From NCBI RefSeq assembly GCF_004193175.1, contig NZ_SAUH01000001.1, forward strand, positions 3,102,501 through 3,166,500: a DNA stretch of 64,000 nt. Reading direction: 5' to 3'. The translations under genes were made by a program, and so were the position numbers. This stretch comes from Streptomyces sp. RFCAC02. GTDB lineage: Bacteria; Actinomycetota; Actinomycetes; Streptomycetales; Streptomycetaceae. This document shows positions 62,520 to 64,000 of this stretch, in pieces (position 1 is the stretch's first letter; every line of letters starts with the position of its first letter). Under the pieces are notes generated by a model, which was not told the DNA's origin, made no database searches, and was given only the letters and a program-made list of their open reading frames with translations.

Positions 62520-63266
62520 ATGAACGAACAGATCTTCGCGGGCCGCAAGGCCCTGGTGACCGGCGGCAGCCGGGGGATCGGTGCCGCGGTGGCCCTGCGG
62601 CTCGCGGACGGCGGCGCCGACGTCGCCATCACCTACCTGAGGGATGAGGTGAGCGCGGCCGCCGTGACCGGCGCGGTGGAACGTGCCGGGCGGACGGGCG
62701 TCGCGCTCCGTGCCGACGCAGCCGACGCGGACGCCGTCGAGGCCGCGGTGGACGCGGCGGCCGAGCGCCTGGGCGGGCTCGACATCCTCGTCAACAACGC
62801 CGCGTCCTACCCGATGGGATCCGTCGAGGACATGGGGCGCGCGGAGCTCGACGCGACGCTCGCGGTCAACGTGCGGGCGCCCTACCTGGCCGCCCGCGCG
62901 GCGCTGCGGCACATGGGCGACGGCGGCCGGATCGTGACGATCGGCAGCCAGATCGCGGAGCGCTCGACGTTCCCCGGTCTCACGCTCTACGCCCTCAGCA
63001 AGGCCGCCCTGACCGGCATGGTGAAGGGCCTCGCCCGCGACCTCGGCCCGCGCGGCATCACCGTCAACCTCGTGCAGCCGGGACCCACCGACACCGATCT
63101 CAACCCCGCCGACAGCCCGCTCGCCGAGACCGTCCGCGGCTTCACCGCGCTGGGGCGGTACGCGTCGCCGGACGAGGTGGCGGCGGCGGTGGCGTTCCTC
63201 GCGTCGCCCGACGCGTCGTACACGACGGGGGCCGTCCTCACGGCGGACGGCGGGTTCACGGCCTGA
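62520..63266 (+). CDS. SDR family 3-oxoacyl-ACP-reductase-like oxidoreductase
   Basis: The 248-residue protein from ATG 62520 (GAGGATC upstream) has VTGGSRGIGAAVALRLA (NADP motif), LVNNAAS, the active Ser in IGSQIA and YALSK. It closes with DEVAAAVAFLASPDASYTTGAVLTADGG. This is the FabG-like classical SDR group. No fatty-acid genes are near and the substrate is unknown. It follows pip by 77 bp. Confidence 0.9.
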   Translation: MNEQIFAGRKALVTGGSRGIGAAVALRLADGGADVAITYLRDEVSAAAVTGAVERAGRTGVALRADAADADAVEAAVDAAAERLGGLDILVNNAASYPMGSVEDMGRAELDATLAVNVRAPYLAARAALRHMGDGGRIVTIGSQIAERSTFPGLTLYALSKAALTGMVKGLARDLGPRGITVNLVQPGPTDTDLNPADSPLAETVRGFTALGRYASPDEVAAAVAFLASPDASYTTGAVLTADGGFTA

Positions 63267-63285
63267 CACCCCGTCCGTACGCCAC

Positions 63286-63319
63286 GGCGCGGCCGCCCCC
63301 GCCCGGGGACGGCCGCGCC
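63286..63319. terminator. Terminator between the SDR gene and thiC
   Basis: Perfect 10-bp arms (63286-63295 and 63310-63319) enclose a 14-base GC-rich loop in the 76-bp convergent spacer. Confidence 0.7.
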
Positions 63320-63342
63320 GGCGGTGCGTCAGCCGCCGTCGG

Positions 63343-64000
<658 letters not shown>

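Overview
The window is high-GC actinobacterial DNA and almost certainly comes from a Streptomyces or a close relative in the Streptomycetaceae. Three things support this. The gene order around the replication origin is the one known from Streptomyces: DUF721, recF, gnd, dnaN, oriC, dnaA, rpmH, rnpA, yidD, yidC, jag, rsmG, parA, parB, an acetyltransferase gene, trxA, trxB, anti-sigma, sigM, pseudokinase, murJ, DUF6049, cca. The intergenic oriC holds about twenty DnaA boxes of the TTGTCCACA type. Five perfect copies of the parS sequence GTTTCACGTGAAAC are scattered through the first 27 kb. I saw no rRNA, tRNA, CRISPR array, insertion sequence or prophage.

Region 1 (1-6443, minus strand): the replication operon runs leftwards from dnaA across oriC into dnaN, gnd, recF and a DciA-like gene, and ends where gyrB should begin just outside the window. 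Region 2 (6827-13306, plus strand): ribosome and RNase P genes, the YidD/YidC/Jag membrane-insertion set, rsmG, and the parAB segregation genes, which are preceded by a parS site and two DnaA boxes. Region 3 (13332-23486, minus strand): the thioredoxin system with a sigma-R-type promoter, SigM and its zinc anti-sigma factor (which carries a repeat array built from parS), and a peptidoglycan module of pseudokinase, MurJ and DUF6049. Region 4 (23588-38995): cca, an MFS transporter, a GT87 mannosyltransferase, a class A penicillin-binding protein, a PadR regulator with inositol-phosphate synthase, an alanine-racemase-like gene with FemX, then the rpsF-ssb-rpsR-rplI operon and a MATE transporter. 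dnaB (39406-40845) closes the conserved core.

Region 5 (40883-64000) is a patchwork of small accessory units. Several are pairs of a regulator and a divergent target with a visible operator: HxlR/MFS, MarR/MFS, HxlR/azoreductase and MarR/prolyl aminopeptidase. Others are a MerR-thioredoxin operon with a perfect dyad, a stand-alone argJ, a TerD-VWA fusion, a two-domain NUDIX protein, and a translationally coupled ATP-grasp/flavoprotein pair. The decayed remnant of a regulator that combined a MerR DNA-binding domain with a sliding-clamp-like domain also lies here. The window ends inside thiC.

The points most worth a second look are the parS-derived 24-bp repeat array inside the anti-sigma gene, parS at the tip of a 40-bp terminator palindrome, a 15-bp perfect hairpin over the start codon of the acetyltransferase gene, DnaA boxes in front of parA and of dnaB, and the ATP-grasp/flavoprotein pair. 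Start codons were chosen from Shine-Dalgarno sequences and known family N-termini. All functions are inferred from sequence alone.
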